A stretch of 64,000 bases of DNA, from NCBI GenBank assembly GCA_020310875.1, contig CM035407.1:222235996-222299995 (forward strand), given 5' to 3'. Source of the DNA: Ceratopteris richardii (taxonomy: Eukaryota > Streptophyta > Polypodiopsida > Polypodiales > Pteridaceae). Below, piece by piece: positions 31,316 through 41,592 of this stretch (within the stretch, counting starts at the first letter, position 1; every line of letters begins with the position of its first letter). Under the pieces are notes generated by a model. That model had not been told where the DNA came from, searched no databases, and saw only the letters and a list, made by a program, of their open reading frames with translations. The position numbers and the translations under genes were made by a program.

Positions 31316-31329
31316 TGGTACTAGAGCTT
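31316..31329 (+). promoter_or_regulatory. Initiator-Met PBS of E12
   Basis: TGGTACTAGAGCTT directly after the LTR end, a diverged match to TGGTATCAGAGC. Confidence 0.7.
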
Positions 31330-31412
31330 AGGAGGTTTTGAGTATCGTAGAACGAAAAATGAAGAAGTAAAAAAGTCTTTGAACGACTTAAAGTGAGAGA
31401 ATTTCAAGTAGT

Positions 31413-32131
31413 GTGTCTTTATCTATTATTGGGAATCAAGGTGGTTCATCAGCAAGAGTATGTGGAACACAAACCGGGGCAGTAATGATGCTAGTAGTGC
31501 AAACCTTGCCGATTCTACCACCAACCTTTACGAAAGGTAAACTCGATGGTACTAATTACAACTTGTGGAAGTTTAAGATCACTTCTATCCTTAACTCTTA
31601 TGAGCTTCTCATGAATGTACTCGGGATTGATTGTGAGCCCCAAGAATCACTTGATTCAAATGATCCTGGTTGAATGATTCCTCTCGATGTTGATCTTTTA
31701 TGGGCTTGGAAGCATATGAATGTGAATGCACTCTGTACTCTCGTTACAAGTACTTCTAATAGTGTTCGGACTCTTATTCAGCACACTACAAAGGTGTGTG
31801 AGGCTTGGAACATATTGAGAAATCAATATGAAACTCGAAATCAGACATGGATTTTGAACTTTGAAAATCAACTAGCAACAGAGAGGTTTGTTGATGGGGA
31901 GACTGCTGAATTATTCATCACTTGCATAAAGAATCTATGGGATCAAATGACGGGAGCAGGTGTACCAAAGTCAACTGAGGAGCTAGCTCAACGTTCTCTT
32001 TGAATTTGTCCACCAAAGTTTGATACACTAGTAACTACCCTTAATACCCAGATTAGGCTGCAACTGCCAACCTTTGAAGAATTCAGTGCCTTACTCATGG
32101 AGGAGGAGTTGCAACTCAAGGCAAGAAAATG
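31413..32131 (+). pseudogene. Copia gag (E12)
   Basis: One frame with in-frame TGA at 31671-31673 and at 32001-32003: FTKGKLDGTNYNLWKFKITS, HTTKVCEAWNILRNQYETRN, LATERFVDGETAELFITCIK, then TTLNTQIRLQLPTFEEFSAL. This is the usual copia gag fold region. A frame change at about 32130 leads to the knuckle. Confidence 0.88.
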
Positions 32132-32637
32132 ACAACGGTAAAGGAGAAGCTGCATTCATGTTAAATTCCAAAGGTACCAAAATTGATTCTTTGAAATATG
32201 GGGACAAAAAGAAGAAAGACAAGAAGAAGTTCAAGGGAGATTGTTTCCATTGCAAGAAGAAAGGCCAAAGAATCCAGAACTGTTGCATTAAGAAGGTAGA
32301 GGAGAAGAGTGGCTCTTTGAAAAGTGTTAAGGGCAAGGAGGTTGCTAACACTATTGAAATTGAGCTTGAGATGTTTGTTATGATAGAGGAAATGTGTTCC
32401 TCAGTTGAAGATTCAGCTACAGATGACACTTGGGTATTGCACAGTGGTGCCTCTCATCACATGACAAGCAAAAAAGACCTTTACAGTTCCCTACAACCTT
32501 TAGAGGAACCCATCATGGTAAAGGTAGGTAACAATGCTAGATGTTGTGCTAAGCGCAAAGGTATGGTGTCTTTCATTAATCGTTATGGGGACATTAGAAA
32601 GCTTTTAGACATGTTGTATGTTCCGCAAATCAAATGA
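32132..32637 (+). pseudogene. Copia gag tail and protease (E12)
   Basis: A basic region then CFHCKKKGQRIQNC: the zinc knuckle His is Gln. The protease site DDTWVLHSGASHHMTS has HSG where the catalytic Asp should be. Ends at 32637 after DMLYVPQIK. Both changes abolish function. Confidence 0.9.
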
Positions 32638-33846
32638 AATTTAGTTTCGATAGCTTCTATAACTAATGAAGATCATCAGGTGTCTTTTAGCAATACAGGA
32701 GCTGAGATTTTGGACCGGAACAACAATGTTGTCACGATCGGAATAAGGAGAAACAACATGTACAAGTTGTCTACTCTTACAACCACAAAAAGTGTGGGCA
32801 TAAGTAAGCTTTGGCATGATAGACTTGGCCACATAGGATACCTGATACTGAAAGAGATGCACGAGAAAGGTATGGTTGCTCACCTCCCTCCGGTTGGAAA
32901 GATGAAAGAACCGTGTGAAGCTTGCATGATGGGCAAGCAGCAAAGGAAGGCATTTCCACAAGTAAGCAAGAATAGAGCAAGCGGTCCTCTTGAGTTGATG
33001 CATGCTGACTTGTGTGAAAAAATGCCTACACAACCCTTGGGAGGATCTTCTTACATGTTACTCATCAAATACTACAACAAGAAGATGTAGGTGTAATTTC
33101 TTTGTGATAAGGCTCAAGCTTTTGGTAAATTTAAAGAATGTCTTCAGCTCGTTGAAACTAAAACAGGGAAAAAGATGAAGAAATTCAGGACGGATGGTGG
33201 TCGTGGGTTCACGTCAATAGAATTTGATGATTTTTGTAAGGGCAAAGGAATCAAGCATGAACTCACAATGGCACACAGCCCTCAACAGAATGGTGTTGTT
33301 GAACACCATAATCAAACCATCATGGAAACGGCAAAGTGCATTGAAGGGAAAAGGTTTGCCTAATGATTTTTAGGGAGAGGTCGTAAGCACAGTTGTTTAC
33401 ATCCTGAATCATAGCTACACTAAGGCACTTGATGGAAAGACTCACAAGAAGCCTTCACTGGAAGAAAGCCTTTTGTTTCCCATTTCAAAGTGTTTGGAAG
33501 TGAGTGTTATGTACACATTTTGCACACAAAGAGAGAAATAAGCTTTAACTAAAAAGCACCACTGAAGAACAGTGAAGAGAAGAAAGCTTACAAGCTTTAT
33601 GACCCAAAGGCAAAGAAGATCATAGCAACTCATGATGTGGTGTTCAAGGAGGAGCAACCACATGCAATGGAAGAAGAAAAGAAAACTTCCACTCTATCAA
33701 CAGATGAAGAAGTAATCCACTATGAACCTGATCCAAGAACTAGCCCTTCTAGAGAAGAGAAGGAAGCATCATCCTCAGATGACGAGACTATAAATCACCA
33801 ACCTATAGTGTGTAATGAGTTTGTAGGGTTAGAAGAGAGGGAGTGA
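32638..33846 (+). pseudogene. Copia integrase (E12)
   Basis: The zinc region LWHDRLGHIGYLIL ... CEACMMGKQQRKAFP and first Asp LMHADLCEKMPTQPLGG lie in 32680-33090. After a stop at 33088-33090, KKFRTDGGRGFTSIEFDDFC gives the second Asp, and HSPQQNGVVEHHNQTIMETA the Glu. Another stop follows at 33361-33363. LYDPKAKKIIATHDVVFKEE marks the C-terminal region, then an acidic Ser/Glu linker to the stop at 33844-33846. Confidence 0.88.
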
Positions 33847-34404
33847 GAGAGAGTTGGGATTCAAGAATAGAAGGAAAAGGTAGGGATAGAATAGGTGAAT
33901 TATCACAAGAAAATCCATAAAAATTGTGCTCATTTCAATTCCAAGCAGCCGTGACCCCAAGAACCTAAATTACAGAAAACTTTTTAGTTGCAAGCCATTT
34001 GTTTGAACATGAGTATCGTGCAGGGTAGTGTCAGATATCGTGAAGTGTGTATCACTGAGAGCACCGGGTTTGGCTAGCTATTGGTGACAAGCACTAGAAG
34101 GTCTTCTATTGAAGGTGAGAACTTCATTGTCCAATCCTTTGAAAATTAGATGAACGCTCACTAGATGTGACATGGAACAGTTGAAGTATCACAAGGATTG
34201 TAGGAAGGGTTTTGAGTGAGATCTTGCACTTGCAATTAGTTGAACGATTGTAGGAACTTGTAAAGAGCACAATACATAGAAAAGTTTGGAATTTAGACCT
34301 TGCTAAGACCAAGTATCATGGCCGATTGAGTTTAGGTATCACGATACCTGAATTCCCATGTATTCTGATACTTGGCAAGTATCATGTATCACTGATACCT
34401 CTCC
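33847..34404. other. Noncoding region with GTATCA/TGATAC repeats
   Basis: No coding motif. Its right part (about 34300-34440) is dense in palindromic units: GGTATCACGATACC (34335-34348) and TGATACTTGGCAAGTATCA (34366-34384), plus several GTATCAC/GATACC copies. It directly precedes the gag fragment of E13 and may be part of that element's leader. Confidence 0.55.
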
Positions 34405-35060
34405 GTGTATTGTGATACCTCACAATTATCATGTATCACTATGTTAGTGGATGAAGGCAAAGAGGCCCCAAGATACAATCCATACCTAGGACCACCGGTA
34501 GCATCAAGTCCACACAAGTATGGAGGGTATAGTCAACCACAACCAGTGTTAGGGAAACAAACACCACATCCACAAAATGTTGTACCAGTAAAATATTCTC
34601 AGTCAAAAGAAAATCTAGAAAGAGCCATAGTGCCAACCACGCCCTTGACAAACACAGAAAACTTAAGCCAAGGATTTGATCAGACTCAAGAAGACTACTA
34701 TACTTATGATGCCAGTCTATGATTGGGCCTACGAGCAACATTACTATGGATATGAGGGATATGACAGCTCTTATGGACCAAAATATGCTAGTCTCATGTG
34801 CATGGCCCCTAGGGCCCTAGCTCCAAGTAGACCCCCAGCTAGACCCCCAACACCGAGAGGACCATGCTATAGATGTGGAGGAGATCATTTCATTAGAGAG
34901 TGCACTTTGACTTACAACCCACCACCCCCACGCAACTAGGAGGGATACTATAACAATTGTGGCAAAGAACACTTATTCAGGGATTGCCCAAAGAACCCCA
35001 ATAAACTTTCAACCACTGCACAAATCAATGTAATAGAACCCAGCATACATACCACAAATA
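34405..35060 (+). pseudogene. Ty3 gag C-terminus and zinc knuckles across an in-frame UAG (E13)
   Basis: PQPVLGKQTPHPQNVVPVKY and ENLERAIVPTTPL match E16 gag. A frameshift at about 34690 precedes RGPCYRCGGDHFIREC (a CX2CX3HX4C knuckle). UAG at 34937-34939 is followed in frame by EGYYNNCGKEHLFRDCPKNP, the next knuckle with its first Cys changed. E16 has UAG at the equivalent position. The gag N-terminus is absent. Confidence 0.87.
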
Positions 35061-35061
35061 T

Positions 35062-36136
35062 TTCTGGATGAAGCATTTGAACCTCATGGTTGGATGGAAA
35101 TATTAGCCAGATTAGATGATTGTGTAAATGAGGAAGTCCCGACAATGGATGAATGTATAGATGAAGAAGGGTATGATGTAAGCCTATACATGGTAGTCCT
35201 CCAAGAAGTGGAAGGGGGAGAACTGTTAGAGAAAGAATGGAGAGAGGACTACAAAAGCATTTAAGTGGAACCTGAAATTCGGAAGAACAATACTTGAAAG
35301 AGATAAAAGTCAACAAAGATCGAGGAGAACCTAGAGTACTTGTCATAGAAATGTATCAAGAGACATAGAACAAGGAGAAAGTTCAAGTTCAAGAAGATTA
35401 GCATCTTGACCCATTTGAAGTACCAAAACATTTTACGTTATATGAGGTAGAGGAAAGAAAAATAGCCATTCAAATGCCAAAGAGAGAATGTCACGAAGGA
35501 GAATCATAATACGACAATGAAGAACAGACTAAGAAGGTGATAGTAACCTTGGAAGGAGAAGAAGAGAGATGCACATACATAGGGAAGGATGTATCCATGG
35601 AAGAGGAGCAAGAATTAATAGAGTTGATCTGGGAATATAGAGATGTGTTTGCATGGGCATACAAAGACCTTAAACAAGTGGATCCTTTGATCTGTTCCCA
35701 TCAAATCTCTATTACCCTAGATGCTAAACCCTCTAAAAAAAGACCTTAAACCTATAATGATGTCTATTCTACCAAAATTAAGGAGGAGATCGACAAACTA
35801 TTGGCAGTTGGATCTATCTATGAGATTGAACATACAGGATGCGTGTCACCATTGGTGGTAGTGCCTAAGAAAAATGGGAAACCTAGGGTGTGTATTAATT
35901 TGAAAAAAGTTAATGCCGCTACAATTTGGGATAGTTACCCATTACCCATAATAGACCACCTCCTAGAAAGAGTAGCAGGCAAGGAAGTTTATAGCTTTAT
36001 TGATGGATTCTCTTATTACAACCAAGTAGCAATTGCTACTAAGGACCAATACAAAACTGCATTTGCTACTAAATGGGGAGTATATGCCTTTAGAGTGATG
36101 CCTTTTGGACTTAAAAATGCTCCCGCAACTTTCTAG
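35062..36136 (+). pseudogene. Ty3 PR-RT linker and RT N-terminal half (E13)
   Basis: EAFEPHGWMEILARLDD and GEEERCTYIGKDVSMEEEQE match E16's linker. YRDVFAWAYKDLKQVDPLIC opens RT, then GSIYEIEHTGCVSPLVVVPK, RVCINLKKVNAATIWDSYPL, AGKEVYSFIDGFSYYNQVAI and FAFRVMPFGLKNAPATF-like MPFGLKNAPATF. Stops at 35747-35749 and after ATF (36134-36136). Protease 1 is deleted upstream. Confidence 0.9.
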
Positions 36137-36970
36137 AGAACAATGTGTCATGTGTTCAAAAAAATTCGGAGGAAGAGCATGGAAGTCTATGTAGACAATT
36201 TATGCACATATTCCTTTCAATGAATCGAACATATCCCTCTGTTAATAAAGATATTTGAGAAATGTAGACAATAAAGAGTGTGCTTAAATCCCAAAAGGTG
36301 TGTTTTTATGGTAAGACAGGGTAAAATTTTGGGACATATTGTATCCAAGAATGGCATGTCAACAAATGAAGATAAAATAAAAATAATTCTGGAATTACCA
36401 AGACCCAATAATGTGAAGGAATTGAAAGCTTTTATGGGTCATTGTGGATATTACCGATGATTCATCCACATGTACGCCAGAATTGCAAAGCCTTTAACAC
36501 AATTTACATGGACAGAAGATTGTGAAAAAGCTTTTAATGAGTTAAAGAAGAGGTTGAGTTCAGCACCCATCTTGAAAGAACCCAATTGGTATAAACCATT
36601 TCATATTCATGTGGATGCATCCAATTATGCAATTGGATGTATCTTAGCACAACCTACGGATGAAGGAAAAAAATTAGATCACCCAATAGCATACACTAGT
36701 AGACAATTGAACCAAGTGGAAAGAAATTATACCACTACCGAAAGGGAAGGCTTATGGATGGTCTATGCTCTAAAAAAAAAATCATACATTACCTCCTAGC
36801 CAACAAATTTAAGTTCTTTATTGATCACCAATCATTATTATACTTGGTCAATAAACCTTGTAATACAGAAAGGCTAGTGAGATGGTTTCTACTATTGATG
36901 GAATCTGACTCTGAAGTAGTAGTGAAAAAGGGGAACACTCATGTAAGATCTGATCACTTATCGTGAATGA
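36137..36970 (+). pseudogene. Ty3 RT C-terminal half and RNase H (E13)
   Basis: SMEVYVDNLCTYSF: the catalytic box is YVDN, so an Asp is lost. Then CVFMVRQGKILGHIVSKNGM and LKAFMGHCGYYR-stop. RNase H: FHIHVDASNYAIGCILAQPT, NYTTTEREGLWMVY, a frameshift in a run of A at about 36773, then FKFFIDHQSLLYLVNKPCNT and THVRSDHLS. RNase H acidic residues are largely present, but the frame is broken. Confidence 0.9.
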
Positions 36971-37179
36971 TGCATGGAGAACCACCCACAGGAGTAGCGA
37001 TGATCTACCTGACACATACCTATTCAACCTAGAAGTGTGTCCAAAATGGGCAAAAAATTGATCCCAATACTCACGCATGGACTACCTCATAGGATCGATA
37101 GGGACAACAAGAAGGAATTCATGCAATCATGAAACTTGCATATTGTGGCAGGCACTCTGTATTTTAAAGACTCTAATGG

Positions 37180-37740
37180 AGTGTTGTTAAGGTGTGTAGA
37201 AGATGAGGAGCATAAGCGCTTACTCAAACAAGTCTGTGTGAATAAGTGAACACACAAGGGCATTAGTCGAACGACAAGAGACTTGAAAAGATTAGGTGTG
37301 TATTGGCTAGATATGCAAAAGGACGTGCATGAACACATCATTGACTACCAAGTATGTAAGGAAACCCCACCTAATGAACATTCTTCATTATGTTACTCCA
37401 CCATTGCCCCAAAATGGAGTAAGGTGTTAGTTCATTTTTTGAAGTCACGTACTTAACCGAAAAGAACAAACCTAGCTAGAAAGAGAGCTTTAGAAGAATA
37501 GAGCAAGGACTATGCCATAATAGGAAGACAATTTTTCAAAAGAGGAAAGGATAATCAATTACGATTATGTGTACATGAAGGAGAATACTTGCCTATCCTA
37601 GAAACGACTCACGCAACTGTAGCTAGAGGTCATTTTTTTGGTCAAAAAAACTATAAAAATGATTCTCTTTGCTGGCCTATGGTGGCTAACCTTACATATG
37701 GATGTAGTAAATTATGTGCAAAGTTGTGAAGTATTTCAAC
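37180..37740 (+). pseudogene. Duplicated integrase zinc module, degenerate (E13)
   Basis: Module 1 (about 37240-37370) reads HKGISRTTRDLKRLGVYWLD then QKDVHEHIIDYQVC. It lacks about seven residues, including the second His, and the first Cys is Tyr. Module 2 (about 37530-37740) reads DYAIIGRQFFKRGKDNQLRL, YLPILETTHATVARGH and, after a frame change, LTLHMDVVNYVQSCEVF. The same two-module arrangement is present in E16 in better condition. Confidence 0.8.
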
Positions 37741-38270
37741 GAATAAAGTATCTTGTAAGACAGGACGACATGCCTCTGAGACCAATGATTAGTGCCAGAG
37801 CATTTTCAAAGTGGGGTATTGATTTCATAGGACCAATAAACCCCCGACCAAAAGGGTCGCATGTTGAATATATTATTGTGGCCATGGATTATCTAACAAA
37901 ATGGGTAGAAGCTAAAGTGACTAGAAAAAATGATGCCCAGACCACAGTCAAATTCTTGATTGAAAATATATTCTCTAGTTTTGGATTCCCAATTGAAATC
38001 GTTATTGATAGAGGAACACACTTCATCAATGAAGTTATTAAATCTCTTATGAATGAATTTCTAGTAATTCATAAGAAATCCGCTCCTTATCATACTAAAG
38101 CCAATGGACAAGCTAAGAGTTCCAATAAGGTGATATGCATGGTCTTAACTAAGATAGTTGACAATGGAAGGTCAGATTGGGATAAACAATTGCATCATGC
38201 AATATGGGCCTTTTGCATAGCATATAAGACGATTGTTGGAACCACTCCATTCAATCTAGTCTATGCATAG
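37741..38270 (+). pseudogene. Ty3 integrase catalytic core (E13)
   Basis: KWGIDFIGPINPRPKGSHVE gives the first Asp, IEIVIDRGTHFINEVIKS the second. The Glu motif reads NGQAKSSNK where E16 has NGQAESTNK, so the catalytic Glu is Lys. Then SDWDKQLHHAIWAFCIAYKT and a stop at 38268-38270. Inactive. Confidence 0.9.
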
Positions 38271-38760
38271 AATGCAATACTACCAATTGACTTTTTAGTT
38301 CCCACTTTGAGGGTTGCTCGACAATATGAATGGATGGGACAACAGTTGGATCAAATCAAGAAGTTGCATGAAACTAGACTACAAGCAGTGGCAGGCATTT
38401 ACACTGCCAAGAGAAGATAGGAAGCCTATTACAACACTCATGCCAAAGTTAAGGGAGTGAAAGAAGGCGATCTAGTGTTGGTATACACACTTAAACAACA
38501 TGTGAAGAAACTGCAACAATGAGGGTATGAACCATTATTGATAAACAAAATTTATACAAGTGGAACAATTAACTTAGCTAACCTTGATGGAGACGTATTA
38601 CCAAACTACATAAGTGGTTGTAGAGTCAAGAGGTATATGGAACCATTAATCGAAAGGATGTTAGCAAGACTCTTAGGAGCACAGGACATGAAAAAGAAGA
38701 GGAAAGAATAAGAGAAGAAGCCCAAGTGGAAGCACTAGAACGCATAAGAAAATGAAAGGA
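38271..38760 (+). pseudogene. Ty3 integrase C-terminal domain (E13)
   Basis: LVYTLKQHVKKLQQ-stop-GYEPLLI, KIYTSGTINLANLDGDVLPN and YISGCRVKRYMEPLIERML match the GPY/F-type C-terminal domain of E16. No chromodomain follows; a Lys/Glu-rich helix does. Confidence 0.83.
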
Positions 38761-38814
38761 ATGGATTTGACAATGGGACAAAAGATATCTAGAAGGAGAA
38801 GAACCTACCCCCAT

Positions 38815-39174
38815 GGCAAACTATCAAATGGTTAAAGCAAAAAATCTAGGTAACCTTATCAAACAACCATATTTGAACCTAAGCATTGGTACAGATGACT
38901 AACAATTAGTGGACTGGTTGTTTGACAGAGGGGCCATGTTGAGTTGTATAAGAGCCTCGCTAGCAAAGAAATTAAAAACACAAATTAATCCAACAAAGGC
39001 ATACATGATAGGAATTGGATGCAATGTTGTGGAGCGTCTGGGAGAGGTCTCTATGTCCTTACACCTTGGAAACACTACTATGCAACAAAGACTCCTAGTT
39101 TGCAATGATGTGGACCTTCTGGAGGAGTTGGTTCTAGGATAGGATTGGAACTTTGAGTTTGAATTTAGTATCCA
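38815..39174 (+). pseudogene. Second aspartic-protease-like domain, after integrase (E13)
   Basis: LVDWLFDRGAMLSCIRASLA is the active-site segment (DRG for DSG), then LGEVSMSLHLGNTTMQQRLL, VCNDVDLLEELVLG-stop-DWNFEF, ending like the hydrophobic-Gly-x-Asp-Trp motif that closes E16's copy (PLVLGQDWI). It sits downstream of integrase, not between gag and RT. Stops at 38898-38900 and 39140-39142. Confidence 0.82.
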
Positions 39175-39232
39175 CCTTGCCCAAGGATACATATCGACAA
39201 AAATAGACCATAGAGATTTGCATATTCTATAT

Positions 39233-39677
39233 GTAGCATTTATGCATTCATGAACTATGTATGCATGTATGAATTTTCATATGTTGAATGTATCCATGTA
39301 TGCATTATGTGTGCATTTGTATATGTTTCATGCATGCATTTACATGTGCTACATGTAGGCAATTTCATATTTTGCATGTATGCATTTCTATATGTTGCAT
39401 TTATGCATTAATTAATTATGTGTGCATATATGCATTTGCATAGTTTACATGTATGCATTTGCATATGTTGGATGTATGCATGTGTATATATTGCATGTAT
39501 GCATTAATGAATTTGTATGCATTTACATATGTTGCATTATGCATTAACGCATTATGTATGCATGTATTTGCATACGTGAAAACATTAAGTTTGCATTGTG
39601 TTCACATTCTATATGCTTGCAAGTGTGATTGCATTGTGTTTGCATTATGTATGTATTCTATATTCAAAATATCTCTC
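39233..39677. repeat. ATGCAT-rich degenerate tandem repeat
   Basis: Roughly 400 bp of units resembling GCATATGTTGCATGTATGCA, period about 22-26 bp and variable. It follows the second protease of E13, so it may be 3' noncoding sequence of that element. Open frames across it are artefacts. Confidence 0.7.
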
Positions 39678-39680
39678 TTT

Positions 39681-39968
39681 TCTTTGTAGGATTTAATGGA
39701 CATGCCAAAGGAAGTTGCATTAATGTGTGCATTGATAAGCACTTTAGATATGATAGATTCACTTCAAGATTCAAGCCTTAATCATCATCATGTCATGCTA
39801 CATGCTTGGTTGTATCCATGTCCGATTGGCATGAAACCAAGGAGTTTTCTTGAGAATGATGATTGGCTTGAAGGTAAACATGATTGGGTAGTGATCAGAG
39901 ACAAGAAGGTCTACACATTGGGGGAGGGAAGGGGGCTCCACTTATTGATTATATTATGTGCAATATAG
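39681..39968 (+). other. Orphan open frame, not recognised
   Basis: A frame of about 95 codons (MDMPKEVALMCALIS ... YTLGEGRGLHLLIILCAI) with no domain I know. A splice-acceptor-like TTTTCTTTGTAG ends just before it (about 39678-39690). It could be an exon of E13's third ORF, captured host sequence, or chance. No partner exon seen. Confidence 0.25.
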
Positions 39969-40143
39969 CTCCTATCAAGTCTAGCTTTCCTCAAGTCGAT
40001 TCCAAAGGTTTGACTAAGAGAAACCAGCCTCTTTGATCTCCACGGCGTCTAATAACCAAATCTAAAATCTTAGTTGGCTAGTGTGAAGCTAGTTGTAGCA
40101 GCACCAACTCATCTTCGGATTGCACCCACCATCTCTCTTTACA
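39960..40143 (+). repeat. Truncated 5' LTR of E14
   Basis: AGTTGTAGCAGCACC and CACCATCTCTCTTTACA match the end of the 3' LTR (44540-44606). The left boundary is uncertain; the matching part of the 1,040-bp LTR is short. Confidence 0.7.
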
Positions 40144-40144
40144 G

Positions 40145-40157
40145 TGGTATCAGAGCA
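40145..40157 (+). promoter_or_regulatory. Initiator-Met PBS of E14
   Basis: TGGTATCAGAGCA, one base after the LTR; exact over the first 12 nt of the iMet complement. Confidence 0.93.
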
Positions 40158-40169
40158 TAGTCAATCAAG

Positions 40170-41192
40170 ATGGGAGATGTATTTCCATCAACAAAATTGG
40201 ATAGAAACAACTACCCAGCATGGTCTCTAAGGATGGAGGCTTATCTTCAAGGGAGGAATCTATGATACACATATGGAGATGATGCTATGCCAACCATGAG
40301 GAACAAAGGGCAACCATCACATGAAGAAGAAGAAAGACTTTCAAATTGGTCTTCCAAGGATGCCCTTGGCAGGTCCTATATTCTAAAGTCATTCTCTGAT
40401 TTTCTTTTACCTCATTTCAAGGGATGCAAGACATCAAGAGAGACTTGGAATGCTCTTGCTTCTTTCTTCTCCTCCAACACTCGAGCAAGGAAGAACCAAA
40501 TTTGGATGGAGTTCACAACAATGAAGAAAAGCCCCAAGCAAAATGTGACTGATTATGTCACAAAGATGAAGGAGATTTCATATCAATTTGGAAGCATTGG
40601 AGAGGTAATTGAAGAGGAACAAATCATTAGACAAATCATAAATGGAATCAAAGCAGATGACAAGTGGGAGTCCTTCACAACAACCATGGACTTGTACATG
40701 GATATGCATGTACCCAACCTCAACACACTCATGGGCCAACTCTTCACTCATGAAGCAAAGATTGGGAAAGGTGGTGAGTCCCCAAAAGGTAATCAAACTT
40801 CTACCTTATATTATGATAAAGCTAAGTTCAAAGACAAGTCAAAGAATAAGAAGAATAAAGATGAAGGTAGCTCTTTACAAGCAAACTTTGCAGGTAGAGG
40901 AAGAGGTAGAGGTGGAAAGCAAGGCAGCGGGAGATTCCAATCATCTCAACCTTGCAATATATGTGGCTGATATAATCATACTACTAAAGAATGTTTCAGG
41001 AACCCGAGGAACTCAAGAGTAAGAGGACTCAATAGAGGTGGCTATGGATCAAATAGTGGCAGATACAATGGATGCTACAACAACAACTACAACAACAACA
41101 ACAACTACAACAACAACAACTATCAAAGTGGCCATAGAGGAAGAAGAGATTACAATAACTATGTAGATGACCAAAGTCAAGAAGATTGATTA
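40170..41192 (+). pseudogene. Copia gag (E14)
   Basis: ATG at 40170-40172 (MGDVFPSTKLDRNNYPAWSL). A stop replaces a codon after MEAYLQGRNL, then a long frame (40287-40970) with SYILKSFSDFLLPHFKGC, KKSPKQNVTDYVTKMKEIS and LNTLMGQLFTHEAKIGK, and a Gly/Arg-rich region. The knuckle CNICG-stop-YNHTTKEC has a TGA in a spacer position. The C-terminus is Asn/Tyr-rich from an AAC/TAC repeat (41076-41122). Confidence 0.9.
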
Positions 41193-41592
41193 TTGATTAT
41201 GAATCTATGGGTGAAGAAGGGTAAGGATTATGATCACATCTTTTACATTGATTGGGGATGCTCAAATTATGTAGAAGGAAATGTGGCTTTGCTTTCTGAT
41301 TTGGAAGATCCTCACAACAAACATGAAGTGCAAACAGGAGATAATACCAAGCACTCAGTGGAGAAGATAGGTAATGGGAAGACATCAGATGGGAATATGA
41401 ACCTCTTAAGCAAAGTCATGTATGTCCCTACAATTACCAATAATTTAATAAGTGTTGGGCAAACTGTTGAAAAAGGAATGCAGGTTAGATCAACCGATTT
41501 GGAGCATATGTTGAAGACCCAAGGAAAGACTTTAGTAAGATTGTCAAAGGAGAAAAGACAGGAAGAATTTTCACTTTTGAAGTGGAAGATAC
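41193..41592 (+). pseudogene. Copia protease (E14)
   Basis: HIFYIDWGCSNYVEGNVALL: active-site DSG is DWG. Then LLSKVMYVPTITNNLISVGQ and a frameshift at about 41580 into the integrase frame. Counterpart of E9's DSR. Confidence 0.87.

Larger units (their letters stand above)
31188..33846 (+). mobile_element. E12: copia fragment (LTR end, gag, PR, IN)
   Basis: Plus strand. A short LTR (start uncertain, about 31188; end TTCTAACA at 31315) and PBS are followed by gag, PR and integrase. RT and RNase H are missing; the sequence leaves copia homology after the integrase C-terminus at about 33846. Confidence 0.8.
34405..39232 (+). mobile_element. E13: decayed Ty3 element related to E16
   Basis: Plus strand: gag C-terminus, in-frame UAG, zinc knuckle, RT-RNase H, integrase with a degenerate duplicated zinc module, integrase C-terminal domain, then a second protease-like domain. 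Same order and strong sequence similarity to E16. Protease 1 is missing (about 35060). No LTR or PBS identified at either end. Confidence 0.85.

Noticed and set aside
39681..39968. Orphan ORF as a host exon
   Set aside because: An acceptor-like site alone is weak; no donor, partner exon or known domain was found. Listed as other with low confidence.
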